Assembly: GCF_000340215.1 (NCBI RefSeq)
Contig: NW_006921532.1
Coordinates: 7,357,910-7,421,909 of the forward strand
Reading direction: 5' to 3'
From: Pseudocercospora fijiensis CIRAD86
Lineage: Eukaryota; Ascomycota; Dothideomycetes; Mycosphaerellales; Mycosphaerellaceae
Length of the DNA stretch: 64,000 nt
The notes beneath the pieces are model-generated. The model did not search any database and was not told the DNA's origin. It worked only from the letters and a program-made list of their open reading frames with translations. Below, one piece after another: positions 20,944-31,959 of this stretch (within the stretch, counting starts at the first letter, position 1; every line of letters starts with the position of its first letter). Position numbers and translations under genes: made by a program.

Positions 20944-22565
20944 ATGCAATTGTTCTCGCCCATTGTGGCCATTGCGGCGGCAATCATAGGCCATGCGCTG
21001 GCCTCCAGCTCCACTAAAGCACTTCATGGCGCAACGAACAACAATTCGATTAAGCTGATGATTGTTGGAGACTCGATTACGCATGGACATGAGGGCGACT
21101 TCACTTGGAGATATCGATTGTGGGAGTGGATGAAAAGCACCGATATCTCTTTCTCATTTGTTGGGCCATACACAGGTTCGACCGCCGAATATTCGTAGAG
21201 GCCTTTTGTCTTACCAAAAAATTCAGGAACGACAGCGCCCGAAGCTCCGCTCGCTCCGGAAGAAATTCACTCTAGCAAGCCCATACCGACCCAAAAGGAT
21301 ATCAATGATTATCCTCGAATTGAGTGGGGATATGCTGAAAATGCGTCAAAGAGCTTTGATGCGCATCATTTCGCTACCTCTGGCTACAAGGCTGAGCTTG
21401 CTCGGCATGCTGTCGCAGCACAAGTCAAGGCGAACGATCCTGACCTTTTGCTCATAATGCTTGGCTACAACGATCTTGTAAGAAGCACTACCAGAAGAAA
21501 GCGCAATTGACATTTGAGATACTGGCTGACCAGTGTGTTATCACTCCTAGGCGTGGGGATGCAAGCAATGGACTAAGGCGCCCTTCACCTGTACTGAATT
21601 CGCAAACGCTCATGGTAAGTGCCTAGGCTGGCCTCAACAACACGCGGACATTGACCGCTGGCTTCATTCAAAGATTTGCTCCCTACAATGAAAGCTTTGA
21701 TCGACAATGCTAGAGCGGCGAAGCCAACTCTTCAATTTGCCATCGGCAACGTAAGCCCTGGGCCTGCGCTGACCGAGATTCCTCTTCGTGCTAATCAGAC
21801 CTGCAGATCATAGAGAGAACGATCTTCAGACAAGACATACACGAAAACACCATGGTATACAATGAGCTGTTCAAGGACGCTATTCCGAGCTGGAGCACAG
21901 AACAGTCACCGGTCTTTCACGTGGACGTGGCTTCCAAGTATACCTGCGGACCTTATCGTCCTTGTCCCGCAGCTTTCGATGGACTCCATCCGAATGCACT
22001 CGGAGAATATGAGATTGCTAGTGCTTTTTCTGAGGCTCTGGCGCGTGAGATTGGCATCGGCAAGGAGCCACTTCGCATCCCCAAGACTGTCACCGACAGA
22101 GCTATGCCGCCTCCTGTAGTCCTACGAGCTTTTGGCAATGCAGCTGGTGCAACACTCACTTGGGACCGAATCTATGGAATTACTGAGTACGAGGTCGCTT
22201 CGCGCATCGAAGGGCAGGACTGGAACACTGGCATGTTAACGTCGAATCGCAGCGACACTCTTAGCTCAACAGCAGGCATCAAAGTGGACTTTTCGCTGCG
22301 CTCCTGCTACGGGCAATGCGGGAACTGGTCACACACCGTGAGCACGACGACAGGCCTGAGTTATGAGGGAGACGTTTCCAGCTCTGATGAACATATCGGG
22401 AGACCAACTTCGCAATGGCACGGCTTCACATCTACCGACTCGCTCCTAGGCGCATTCTATCTCTCTCTGCTGGGTGGGGTAATCTATTTCCTTTGGCGAT
22501 ATGTCACAAGACGCAACATCAAGGCGCTCGTGACAAGCTCCAAACCATGGATGACTCGGAGATAG
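20944..22565 (+). CDS. Secreted or membrane-anchored SGNH/GDSL hydrolase
   Basis: Five exons were inferred: 20944..21175, 21227..21477, 21551..21614, 21674..21750, 21807..22565, giving 460 aa. All introns are GT-AG (51, 73, 59, 56 bp) and all joins keep the frame. There is a signal peptide (MQLFSPIVAIAAAIIGHALA). Block I is IVGDSITHG (catalytic Ser 44), the block with LGYND lies in exon 2, and the catalytic Asp/His block DGLHPNALGEY is in exon 5. A beta-rich region with WDRIYGITEYEV resembles an FN3-type domain, and a C-terminal TM helix (GAFYLSLLGGVIYFLW) ends with basic residues. It is likely a cell-surface esterase or carbohydrate esterase; the substrate is unknown. Intron 1 has an unusual donor (GTTCGA) and contains an in-frame TAG, so it must be spliced. 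Confidence 0.8.
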
Positions 22566-22732
22566 GCAGACTTATCTCCAACGAATACAGCGGTTGAAAG
22601 CCTTGCTAGCCAGAAATGGGGAAATTCTGATAGCCTTCCGATGCGTGAAGGCGCCGTAATTCTGAATTGAGCGCATGCACATACATCCTAGTGATGTGGG
22701 TTTACAGCCCCTAACTTCTAAGAAATGGATAT

Positions 22733-22933
22733 CGTGTACATTGTATATTAGTACTGGTGTACACCCGTGTATACACATCGGGCATGCCCGAATACCAGGA
22801 TATCCGAGCAATATTAGGCACCTTGGCGGGTATTAGGTAGGTTATCAACGTATCCGACAACTCCGACTTGTGTAGATACAACGAGCCCGCCTAAAAGAGT
22901 CGTGTACATAGTGTATTACAGACCGTGTACACC
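22733..22933 (+). repeat. 32-bp direct repeats 168 bp apart
   Basis: CGTGTACATTGTATATTA..GTGTACACC at 22733 recurs as CGTGTACATAGTGTATTA..GTGTACACC at 22901. The copies are about 80 percent identical by eye. Each is rich in the palindrome GTGTACAC. The pair could be ends of a small insertion or a degraded tandem repeat. Confidence 0.6.
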
Positions 22934-23204
22934 ATCCACAGGTTGGTGGACCACATCACTATTACATCCAGACTATGATTCCCCCGTCCGGTGCTATACA
23001 TGCTCTAACTATCCCTACAGACTCCTCGCGGAGCTGAGATTGGTCACTTTGAGTGTTGGCTATATTTCTCGATAGCAAATTGGTCAAAACGGGCCGGCCA
23101 GGGGGGGAAATAGTCCGTACCGTATGGATTATTGAAGTGCCTGATGCCGAGAGCCAGGAAGAATACCTCAGGCTTCGGGATTTTTACGGCGCCGATTTGC
23201 CGTA

Positions 23205-23335
23205 CAGCGTCTGATCACATCGGATTGAAAGTGACTAGGGTCGGACCGCTGAATAACCAGTTGCTATTCGCTATAATCTATGAGGAGCAAGGGTTTAGGG
23301 AATACCCACTTTCACTCCGATGTGATCAGACGCCG
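23205..23335. mobile_element. TA-flanked MITE, copy A
   Basis: This 131-bp element has TA on each side (23203-23204 and 23336-23337). Its terminal inverted repeats start CAGCGTCTGATCACATCGGA and are about 29 bp with two mismatches. TA target sites with short TIRs fit the Tc1/mariner-type superfamily. It has no coding capacity. It shares its internal sequence with copy B in the opposite orientation (GACTAGGGTCGGACCGCTGA here). Confidence 0.8.
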
Positions 23336-23478
23336 TACATATACATAGAAACCGGGGTCAATGGGCGTGGCATGTACTGTATGTATCAAGGTGCCCTTAA
23401 AAGGCAACGTGGCACTAATACAAAGAGGTATGTACTAGGTACAATGATTTGGATTAGTCGGCTTGTTCCGACATCATA

Positions 23479-23607
23479 CAGCGTCTTCGCACATCGGAGT
23501 GAAGTCAGTATAACCCACATCTTGAAAAGCAAGGATTACAGCAAATAGTCACTTATCATTCAGCGGTCCGGCCCTAGTCACTTTCACTCCGATGTGCGAA
23601 GACGCTG
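23479..23607. mobile_element. TA-flanked MITE, copy B
   Basis: This 129-bp element has TA at 23477-23478 and 23608-23609. Its TIRs start CAGCGTCTTCGCACATCGGA and are perfect for about 27 bp. It is inverted relative to copy A, as judged from TCAGCGGTCCGGCCCTAGTC in the right half. Confidence 0.82.
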
Positions 23608-23649
23608 TATGAGTATATGTATGGCACCGGAGTGACTCTGAATAGCGCA

Positions 23650-23670
23650 CCCCCCCCCCCCCCCCCCCCC
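23650..23670 (+). repeat. Homopolymer run of 21 C
   Basis: An uninterrupted C tract lies 40 bp downstream of MITE copy B. Its exact length is likely to be unreliable in sequencing. Confidence 0.9.
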
Positions 23671-23815
23671 ACATTCACTAACACACCGCTGTGACACTAC
23701 GGCACGTGTTTCGAAAGGATCGTTAGATCGGGGAACAATAGTAGTGAGGTGACGATAGTTTGACACCGTCGAAGACACTCATCTGCTTTGTCGCTAATGC
23801 TTCCGCTTCACTTTT

Positions 23816-24006
23816 GCGCGAAAGATGGTTCAACGGAGCATATGAAATGGCTCACTTTTCTGAGTCGGTGGCTGAGACTGCAGTTCATCTGTGCATAAAC
23901 ACTCATGTGCCACTTCCCTTTGGTGCGAAAGATGATCCAACTGAGCATATGAAACGGCTCACTTTTGTGAGTCGGTGGCTGAGACTTCAGTTCATCTGTG
24001 CATATC
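23816..24006 (+). repeat. 107-bp imperfect tandem duplication
   Basis: GCGAAAGATG..CATATGAAA..GGCTCACTTTT..GAGTCGGTGGCTGAGACT..CAGTTCATCTGTGCATA occurs at 23819 and again 107 bp later at 23926, about 90 percent identical by eye. It lies upstream of the BTB gene and may be part of its promoter. Confidence 0.75.
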
Positions 24007-24127
24007 AGCTTCAGAGTAGTCAGAGCGGAGCCTATATGGCTTTCAGCATTCTCGAAATAGATGAATGGTAGCAAGAATACAACACCCACAGTTACCTTCA
24101 GCGACGCGGAAGCTCTACTAACTAGCC

Positions 24128-24941
24128 ATGTACCCGAAGAACCTTTTGCAGCGGCCGAACAAGTGGACCGAATACAGCATCACAAAAGCACCGCTGGCAA
24201 TTCGGAGCAAGAAACGCAGTCGATCGATGACCGAGACTGATGGTGGATATGATGAGGCGCCTCCAAAGAAAAAGAAATTGTAGGTCATTCTGCGGGAAGA
24301 TGATATCCTTTCAAACCTGACTGAATTGCTGCAGCCTGGGAGTTCCGGAAGAGGTCGTCCGATTCGACGTCGGACCGGCAGGATCCAGTCGTCAGCTCTT
24401 CACGGTTCCCAAGAAATTGGCTGTGGATCACTCCGCTGTCGTTGCTCGCAGGTGTCGAAGAAGCGGACCAAAGGACATTGTGATCAGACTGGAGGATCAC
24501 ACACCGGAGACATTCCTACTTTATGTCGATTTTCTCTTCGGCCACCTTCAGGTTTCTGGCTCGAGCTCGAGCTTTGAAGCCGGCGATCGCATGCTAGAGC
24601 TGGTTTGCTTGCATCTGCTTGGTGAGGATCTGGAAGATAAGGGATTGATCGAAGAAGCCAGAAGCCAGCTGCACAAAGCAATTTCACAGAAACAACCATC
24701 TGTGGATTTGGTCAATCACGTCTATGCCTGTACTCTGGTTGGAAGCTCCTCGCTACGACAACTCTTAGTCAGAAATGTCGCAAAGCACCATTGGCCAGCT
24801 ATGCGTTCCAGCAGCCAAATCATACCCATGGTTCACAGGATAAAATTTGTCGCGGAGGTCGAAAAGGCATCCAAGGAGATGGTGACTTTGAGGGGTGCAG
24901 ATGCTGATTTGCGCAACTCCAGCGATGCTAGCAAGAGCTAA
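24128..24941 (+). CDS. BTB/POZ domain protein
   Basis: The model is join(24128..24279, 24335..24941), 252 aa. The intron (55 bp) has donor GTAGGT, a CCTGAC branch-like site and acceptor CTGCAG, and joins PPKKKK-F to LGVPEEVVRFDVG. The N-terminus is basic with NLS-like RSKKRSR and PPKKKK. The BTB fold follows: VVRFDVG, then LFTVPKKLAVDHSAVVAR, an acidic-basic linker, then LEDHTPETFLLYVDFLFG. This matches the fungal 'BTB/POZ' family in which an extracted protein-level ligand is not known. The C-terminal half is helical, as usual. It probably mediates protein-protein contacts and perhaps Cul3 binding (inference). Confidence 0.75.
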
Positions 24942-27900
24942 GCAGTGGCTCTCGAAAACATCAGGCAGATTCATTGGCCCTGTCGTTATTGGTGAGCAGA
25001 AAGAACAAAACCTCAATCATTAGCCAAGCATAATGCAAGGATATTGGGATCGAATGTCTCTGAGCGCGCTCTTCGGAGACGGCGATGGACGGCGTTTGAC
25101 AGTGGCGAATAATGTTATTTCGATCATTCCACGTAGAGAGTAGTCGAAAGATGTATGCGACTCTGAGAGAGGTGCGAAAGTGTGGACCCCGAACAGCTGA
25201 ATTGCTTGCCCTGCATGCAAGTAGTGTTAGTGAAGCTTAAACATCATGCAAACCCACCGAAATGGCCAACGCAGGTGGTGTCCAGATTATGGAGGTTCCA
25301 GCCAGGATGCAACGAGAGACGCGGACCCTGCGAATTGCCATCTGGGATTGCTCTAACACCAGCCATAAACGCAGATCAAAGCCATGTTGCTGCGGAGAAT
25401 TGGTGGTAGTGCTGAATGAGAGGGGGCCACAGAGACATGAGGTTCTAGAATAGCATATCCAGATGAACAGCGAGCGTGCGAACTGTGGCTCGCACGAAGC
25501 CTCTGCAACGCGAGGATGCGATGTGGGGTAGAACCTAGGTTCTAGAACTAATAATGCCTTCAGGTTTGCTTTGAGTTCAGCTGGACAAGACGTCTTGGTG
25601 CTTGGGATGTGCCGTAGGCCCGCAGCAGGAACCGAAGCATGCACCGTTGATGAGCACGTCAATTTCCGGCGGTTGCCGCATGCACCAGATGTCGATTGAC
25701 CAGGCCAGCATGAGTTTTGAGTTGGGATGTTGGCGATCCAGTGCAGTGGACCTGGTAATCCTTCCTCTGATACGTCGAGCGTACCGCCACGACTATAGTA
25801 TGGTGACCGCAATGGATACCCCCCCTCAACAAGCGGCAGGCTGCCGCCATGCCTGCAGTCGAGCTGGAGGGCTTTGGAGCATGCCTGTATAGCGTGCACG
25901 TCGAGAAGTATATTTGTCAACACATCCAGGCCAGAGCGCTCAATCTCGGTGATCCCACTTCCAAACCGTGTGGTATCACCTACTCGTTTGCCTTGCCTCT
26001 CGATGAACAAGCTCTAACGTGCTCACAGTCACTGGTGTTCGACGAATCTTACACCTTGGTGGCTCGAACGATGCCGCACAACTTCCTCATGCAAGCATTG
26101 CGGCCGATCGTGCTCCCACAATCTGCTGAGACCCGTATTCCTCGTCGCACAGATTGGCTTGTCTTGTGCAGCAATGTGCGCTGGCCCCCTTTCCAAACTG
26201 TCAAAGCATCGTGTGTCTAAGCTTGCTTCGCGCGCAGGGTTGCCCCAAGTACAGATTGCGCTGTTGGTGCAGCCAAGGACAATGAGATTGCGCAACCACC
26301 ACGCTCTGAACGAAAAGGCTATGCAACGCCAGCATTGCCAGAGTTCAAAAGGACCGGCGATCGAGAAGTATATCAGTTACCACGACCAGGTTCGAGAGAG
26401 GCATAGCGTGGGCGGGAGAGTGGAGGCCCAGGCGCGAGAGTCTCGTGCGGTGAAGAGCCTTCGGTTGCCTGGAGCGTCTCAGCCTTGCCCGAGCTGCTAG
26501 CAATCTTCACCTGCCCGAGGCGCGATCACATGTCGGACGACGACAAGGGCTAAGGGAGAATCAAGCTTCCAGTCAAGACCGCAGCATCGGTATGCGGTCG
26601 TCTTCTTGACAAGAACTTCGAAGCGCAAGGTCCCGCGGCCATGAAACCGGTACGGCAGGCAGTGTGGTTAAGCCTTTCAGTGCTTGCAGCGTTAACCGCG
26701 CCCGCGCCCGCGCCCACCCCACGCGCTTCGCAATCCGTAGCAACCCTACAGACAAACACAGGGATTGCGCCAGATTAAGCTGACCAGCGCACGAAGATAG
26801 AATTCCAGTCTCTCGTCTGGGCTGGTTTTGGTGGAGTGTGGAAGGTCTGTACGGAAAATCACAGTAAAAGACTTTTTTATGCAACAAGATAACAATTACA
26901 CTATTATAATACAAATACCTGGAACAAAGACTTCTTAGCCTATGGTTTAAAAGCGATAGAAAATTGTAATGTAGTTTTTTTTTCAAAAAATTTAGGGTTA
27001 GACTTGGCTTTTCTAGTCTATGCTAGTAGTTCTATTTAGTAAAAGGTTAGTATTAGAAAGTCTTTCTTAAACAAACAATCTATTTTTCTTTTATATTTAT
27101 AGTATATCTAGTAGTAGCAAACAATAATTTTTTTTAAAATACTAGTAACTGGTTAGAGTTTCTCTATAGTAATCTAGAACTTAGTCAAAGTATAGCCACT
27201 TTGAGGAATAGTATATAGAAAATATCTGTGCGTATATATACACGTAAAGTTACTGTAAGTACGTAGCGTGCTTATCGAATTATTCGCGCGCTAGAAGCTG
27301 TGTGGAGCAGGCACGGTAACAGATCGCGTTGCTTGCTAGCTCTGGGATTCCCTTTTGTCAAGATTCGGACGGCTCGGGTCGTCCTTTTCCACTTCCTTTT
27401 TCCGCTAGACTCCAACTCTCGCCTCCACTTGTGTTGCTTCGATGTCCATCTCATTCTCCCGGGATGCGTGGCGTCTGTCACCAGCGCGGTGGACTTTATT
27501 AGAGCCGACCACCTCATGCTTTGCTATATTTCTTGGCGCAGCTTGGCGCAGCATGGCATCAAAAGAAACCCCTCTGCGGCAGCGAGCCTTTGCCCTGCCT
27601 GACATGGCAAAGTACTAATCGGCTGTTGCTCAATCACTATCTGGCTATTGCTCAAGTATACCAAAACTAAGACAGTCTATGCCCGGATAGCGGATTGTCT
27701 CTGGTCCGATGCGGATTTGGAAAACGACCAGATCCAAGAAGATCTCTGTACGAACTTTACTTGGAATCAGAGGTCCCATCTTCCGGATTTGTGCAGCCCA
27801 GACATATTTTGTATAGGAAACTGGGCGAGCAATGGCCAGATAGCCATTCAGGAATAGCCGCTTATCCTTTGCCCCCTAGCATGGCTGAGACGCTTGCAAG

Positions 27901-28495
27901 GGCACAACTGGCGCAACTGTAACTTCGGCGAATACTCACCAATAATGCTCTGTGTTCCGAGTCGAATCTATTTGCGTACCATTTGGCCCTGGCCTTTATT
28001 AGTCGCTATGAGTGACCCACGAGTGATCGACGCGAAGTCGGCCCATTCTAGGGAGTAGGACCTATTCACCTCTTCTCGGATGCTTCACACGTGGTGGTAC
28101 ACAGGCGTAGACAAGGAGACACTGTGCCAACGCATTGGTCAGGCATGAGACTGTCTACGTTGGGCTGTAGCGACCGCGTGCGGGCAATTGCGCAAATTTG
28201 ACAGTACTGTATGTGGACCTGCACGGGAACATTATGTATGCAGCCAGAGACTAAACCCCCGTTCCAGAGATTGAGGTACCACCATTCCGGGTTGCAATTA
28301 CAGTCTTGAAAAGCAAGTAATTCCTCTTGCAGATCTCTGCGTCAAACCATACCACCACTGGCGCCGGTATACCAGCCATTTCGAGCTCTCGCGCCGCTCT
28401 CACAGCTGGGCAGCCTCCAAGAAGATCTACCGCTAGACCGGACCGGCTGACGCTTTGTCACCCTTGCTATCAATTCACCGCCACCCACCATAGAT
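24942..28495. other. Long intergenic stretch, no supported gene
   Basis: The longest frame (minus, 25237-26010, 257 codons) has no recognisable domain. A short minus-strand piece near 25.65 kb (IDVLING) resembles an SDR motif but has no Rossmann loop nearby. A GCGCCC repeat lies at about 26697-26717. 26860-27270 is markedly AT-rich with RIP-like TpA enrichment and is probably an old repeat. Nothing recognisable was found between 27.3 and 28.5 kb except the 5' leader of the bHLH gene. Confidence 0.5.
26860..27270. repeat. AT-rich relic, probable old repeat
   Basis: Composition shifts abruptly to A/T-rich with poly-A/poly-T tracts (for example 26976-26991) and many TAGT/CTAG words, then returns to normal near 27280. 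No gene or terminal repeat was found. Confidence 0.5.
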
Positions 28496-29236
28496 ATGGA
28501 CAGCGAGTTCCCTGATCTGGATCCGAGAAACGACCTTTATCACCTGTCTACAAACGCAGACCATTTTGGTCCTGCTCTCACCCCTCTGGAAGCCAGAGAC
28601 CCGTCGCATATACGACAAATCTTTCCTCTTCCGCAGTCATGGCAGACTCAAGCGCATCCATACGCTGTGCCCTCGGATCATGGGCGTGGAAGTGTGGGAC
28701 ATTCACTAGGTTTCGTGGATGAATCGACTGTATCGCATGGAGCCTGGACTGGAAGTACTTCTGAATTGCTCAATTGCAGACGAGAAGTTCTTTACGATTC
28801 AAGTTTTGGAAGTCGTTGTTCAATGAATGGTCGAAGCCGAGAGAGTATTAGGTCAGAGGACGCATCACCTTTAACGCCGACGAGAGACTCGCCGTCAACG
28901 CATGCCAGACCGCATGCTGCCGTGGAGCAGAAGTACCGGCGTACTCTGAATAGTAAACTTCAGCAACTCAATTCATCGATCCCGCTTACTGGAAAATTTG
29001 CTCCGCCTACCGGTGAGACAGCCGAGCTTCGACCAGACAACGAGAAGTCAGAATCTGCCGCAAAACCTGCGGTTCTTGACAAGGCGATTCAGTATGTCGC
29101 TCACTTAGTGGAGACTTATCACAAGTACGAGGACGATATTGAGGCGCTAAGGGAGCAAGTCAGAGAGTGGCTTGGGGAGGACGACTTCTTGCACGACCAA
29201 AGCATGGACAACAAGCAAGAACCTCTAATGCAATAG
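28496..29236 (+). CDS. SREBP-like bHLH transcription factor 1
   Basis: A single exon of 246 aa. After a disordered N-terminal half with a Ser/Thr-Pro cluster (SPLTPTRDSPS, possible phosphorylation sites), the basic region carries H140, E144 and Y147-R148 in PHAAVEQKYRRTLNSKL. Tyr after the E-x-x marks the SREBP-like class, which can bind E-boxes and sterol-element-like sites. Helix 1 ends near residue 162. A long loop (about 28 residues with Pro and acidic residues) precedes helix 2, KPAVLDKAIQYVAHLVETYHKYEDDIEAL, which runs into a short zipper-like heptad. There are no membrane segments, so it is not a membrane-tethered SREBP. It acts in the nucleus. A paralogous-type gene follows 1.8 kb downstream on the same strand. 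Confidence 0.82.
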   Translation: MDSEFPDLDPRNDLYHLSTNADHFGPALTPLEARDPSHIRQIFPLPQSWQTQAHPYAVPSDHGRGSVGHSLGFVDESTVSHGAWTGSTSELLNCRREVLYDSSFGSRCSMNGRSRESIRSEDASPLTPTRDSPSTHARPHAAVEQKYRRTLNSKLQQLNSSIPLTGKFAPPTGETAELRPDNEKSESAAKPAVLDKAIQYVAHLVETYHKYEDDIEALREQVREWLGEDDFLHDQSMDNKQEPLMQ

Positions 29237-31054
29237 TAAGCATGGCGCTGTGACATATCGGCTAGGTGTCCGATGTGCTCTATCTGGCATTTCTAGAGAT
29301 TGATCTGGGCAGTTACTGTCCTCGAAAGTTTGTACAAGGTTGCAAGAAGAAGACACAGAATTCTGCGACTTGTGCTTTGATCTGGAGTAGCAGGCATAGC
29401 TGTTGAACATTGAATCCGATTCAATTCAGATTCATATTCAATATTGAATATTGAATATAAGGTTACTGAATATTCGAATATTCAGTGTATTCACTCGCTG
29501 TGCCTTGCCCGACGAAATGCTTGCCTTACTATAGGGTATAGGCTACCTCCCAGCTGTCCTAAGATGCCCCCTAGCTATTCCCGAAGAAGGCTTGCCTAGA
29601 AGGTCTTAGATATCGAACGACGAAGACAGCTAGGTAGTATAGTATATGCAGCAGATCCTTAAAGAGAGCCTATACAGACCCTCTATTAGTAGTTCTAGCT
29701 AGCCTTGGCAGGGAGCTACCTGGGTAGGACATTCTGGTAATAAGAGATCGCATTGCATCCCCTCCTATAGCCTGATTTATACCCGAATTCGGGAGGTCTG
29801 ATTCTAGAAGTATGCTTCCAGCTCTAGGACAGACAAAGATGTAAGTATAGCCTTTACTATGGACTTGACTATATATAGTACTAGGTCTAAATTGAATATG
29901 AATATTCACTCAAATTCGGGACTGAATATGAATATAGCTAGTGCATTTTGAATATTCGATATTCAACAGCTATACTAGCAGGCCATTTCGGTAAACTCAT
30001 AGCGACTTCGCATCTTATAAACGACACTCGATATCAACTCCACTGTCTTTGATCAATATTGGATTCTTGAGAGCCACCGGCTTCGTGAATTATGCCCGAT
30101 TATGGGATTGTTAAGGAACGTAAACGTGTTGTGCGGTATAGCCATCTTTTCGCCATCCTGAGCTGAGAACGGACTGCTTGACCTGTGCGCTATGAAGCAC
30201 GTCACTCCAGCATTCCACGTCCGGCCTCCAATGCCTGCTCTGAATGGGCTAGCCAATGCAATAGGCACAATATCCGACCACAGGTGAGATTCTACCAACA
30301 CATTATTGATGTGGAGAAGTCCTTGAGGCTCATCAATGGACATCCCGCGGTTTGCAGGGATGCACGAAGCAGGGTGCATTAACAAGGAAGGAACCAGGCT
30401 ATGTAGCCTCGTGCGTTTTCTCGAACTGGAAGGTTGTTATACCATACAGATCAGGTAGAAAGCTCTGAAAGCTCTGGACCATAGAAAGGGCGCTAAGCAT
30501 ACGGGTCTTTGTCGGGAGATTCACAAGCAGCGATAGCTTGTCACTGCTGCCAGGTCCTTGCCCTGACACGAGATCGCCACGTGCGGGACAGTCAAGTCCC
30601 CTGGACTACACTTCTGCGAGGCTTGGGTCCACAGATCTTGCCGCGGACTATAAGCTCTGTTGCTTACTGGCCGATGCATCGCGACAATCGCAGCGCTAGA
30701 CCCAGAATATGGCATGCAATCATAAGCTACTCCGCAAGCACGAGCAGGCTAGGAACCTCGCCTACCGGAATGAAACAACCAGGTATTGGAGCGACTTTGA
30801 GCTCATTCATCAACTCCGTTACAGTTCGGCAGACGTAGGCATCGACCTTGTACATGTCAACTCCCATGGCACGTACACTGCATTCTCGCAACTAGCTACG
30901 TGCAATTTTGCAACCAACCGCGCTTGCCATCCATATCCTTCCTCCACACGAACTTTATGAACACCAGGGCATATCTCTTAATGCCGCTGGCCAGTTTCTC
31001 GGGCCTTTGGTTTGTGCGATCACTTTTTGCGACGACGAAAAACACTCTTTGACA
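29237..31054. other. Intergenic between bHLH genes, with one insertion element
   Basis: The 572-bp TIR element lies here (29399-29970). The remaining 1.08 kb up to the second bHLH start shows only spurious frames of up to 110 codons and serves as its promoter region. Confidence 0.6.
29399..29970. mobile_element. 572-bp TA-flanked TIR element (MITE-like)
   Basis: TA at 29397-29398 and 29971-29972 flanks inverted ends GCTGTTGAACATTGAAT (left) and ATTCGATATTCAACAGC (right, reverse complement GCTGTTGAATATCGAAT): 17 bp with two mismatches. Inside each end is an array of ATATTC/GAATAT words (TTCATATTCAATATTGAATA on the left; TTGAATATGAATATTCAC on the right). The centre has RIP-like TpA enrichment and no ORF. 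It differs from the 130-bp family in TIR sequence. It is inserted between the two bHLH genes. Confidence 0.78.
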
Positions 31055-31959
31055 ATGGAGTTTGGTGGGGATACCACAGTCGCGAACGCCAGCGCTTACC
31101 AGAATGTGTATAGCAATCCTTACAAAGGTGAGATGACATCCCGCCCACGGTCGATTCCTTCGCTTACCAAAAACCAGACTACTTCTTGCCTGATGGCAGT
31201 TCTGGCTATCAATATGGACAGCAGGAATACCCATGCCGTTCATTCGAACCCAGCTACAATCACTTTCCACAACTCGTCGATGTCAATGATGATCTCTGTC
31301 GATTTGGATTCAACTCCCCGTTGTATCGCACATCCGGGAGCCAGATCAGCCCGCCAGTCAGTCCACGGGACACGACATCAATAGACTCAAGCATTTGGGA
31401 TGGAAATGTGCCACAGAAGCGTAGGCATCAGTCATCGACCGTTCCAAATCGGACCAAGAAACAGCATGTGAGTCTTCCAGAAGAGGATTTTTCACATGGT
31501 AGTTCATGTTCGCTAATGAGGTGGCAGTCACGAAAGGGGACATCCAGCTCCCAGGCGCATAGTCCCTCAAGCGATGCATCAGGTCAGTCGTCCACAGATG
31601 GACATCGGCCGCACTACGCCGTTGAAAGGCGTTACCGCTCAAGCTTGAACGAGCGCTACGCCAGTCTGGCTCGCTTAGTCGCCCAGCTGGAAACTGTCGA
31701 GATCTGTCAGGCCGTCAACCCCGACTTTCAACTGCCTACGAAGCTAGAGATTCCGGAGAGCGGCAGCGAGAAGCCCGCTGGCAAACGTCAAAGTAAGACG
31801 ACAACGCTATCGGTTGCCATCGACACGATCGCGTTGCTTGAGAAGGCTTGCGCACGCAAGGCACAAGAATGGGAATGTGTCGCATCAAAGTTGAATGGTA
31901 TAGTACGCGCTATGCCGTCTGAAGCGGCGATTGGGGCTAAGGCGAAAGAGCGCTCATGA
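31055..31959 (+). CDS. SREBP-like bHLH transcription factor 2
   Basis: The model is join(31055..31127, 31178..31959), 284 aa. The 50-bp intron (GTGAGA..ACCAG) joins NPYK to DYFLPDGSSGYQYG and lets translation start at an ATG. The N-terminal part is disordered with an NLS-like PQKRRH and NRTKKQ. The basic region PHYAVERRYRSSLNERY has H170, E174 and Y177-R178, the SREBP-like pattern. The loop is very long (about 35 residues) with basic GKRQSK at its end. Helix 2 is TTLSVAIDTIALLEKACARKAQEWE. There is no membrane segment. It is related in architecture to the gene at 28496 but diverged outside the basic region, so it is an old duplicate or a separate family member. Confidence 0.8.

Larger units (their letters stand above)
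22566..24127. other. Repeat-rich intergenic region
   Basis: No gene is supported here. It contains a 32-bp direct repeat pair (22733, 22901), two MITE copies (23205-23335, 23479-23607), a run of 21 C (23650-23670) and a 107-bp tandem duplication (about 23816-24006). Apparent ORFs across these repeats are not protein-like. Confidence 0.7.

Noticed and set aside
21196..21198. In-frame TAG suggesting the SGNH gene is a pseudogene
   Set aside because: A 51-nt GT-AG intron (21176-21226) removes it, keeps the frame and restores the conserved GPYTGT turn.
25237..26010. 257-codon minus-strand ORF as a gene
   Set aside because: No recognisable domain, odd composition, overlapping alternative frames of similar length. 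A lone IDVLING string in another minus frame hints at an SDR relic but has no supporting motifs.
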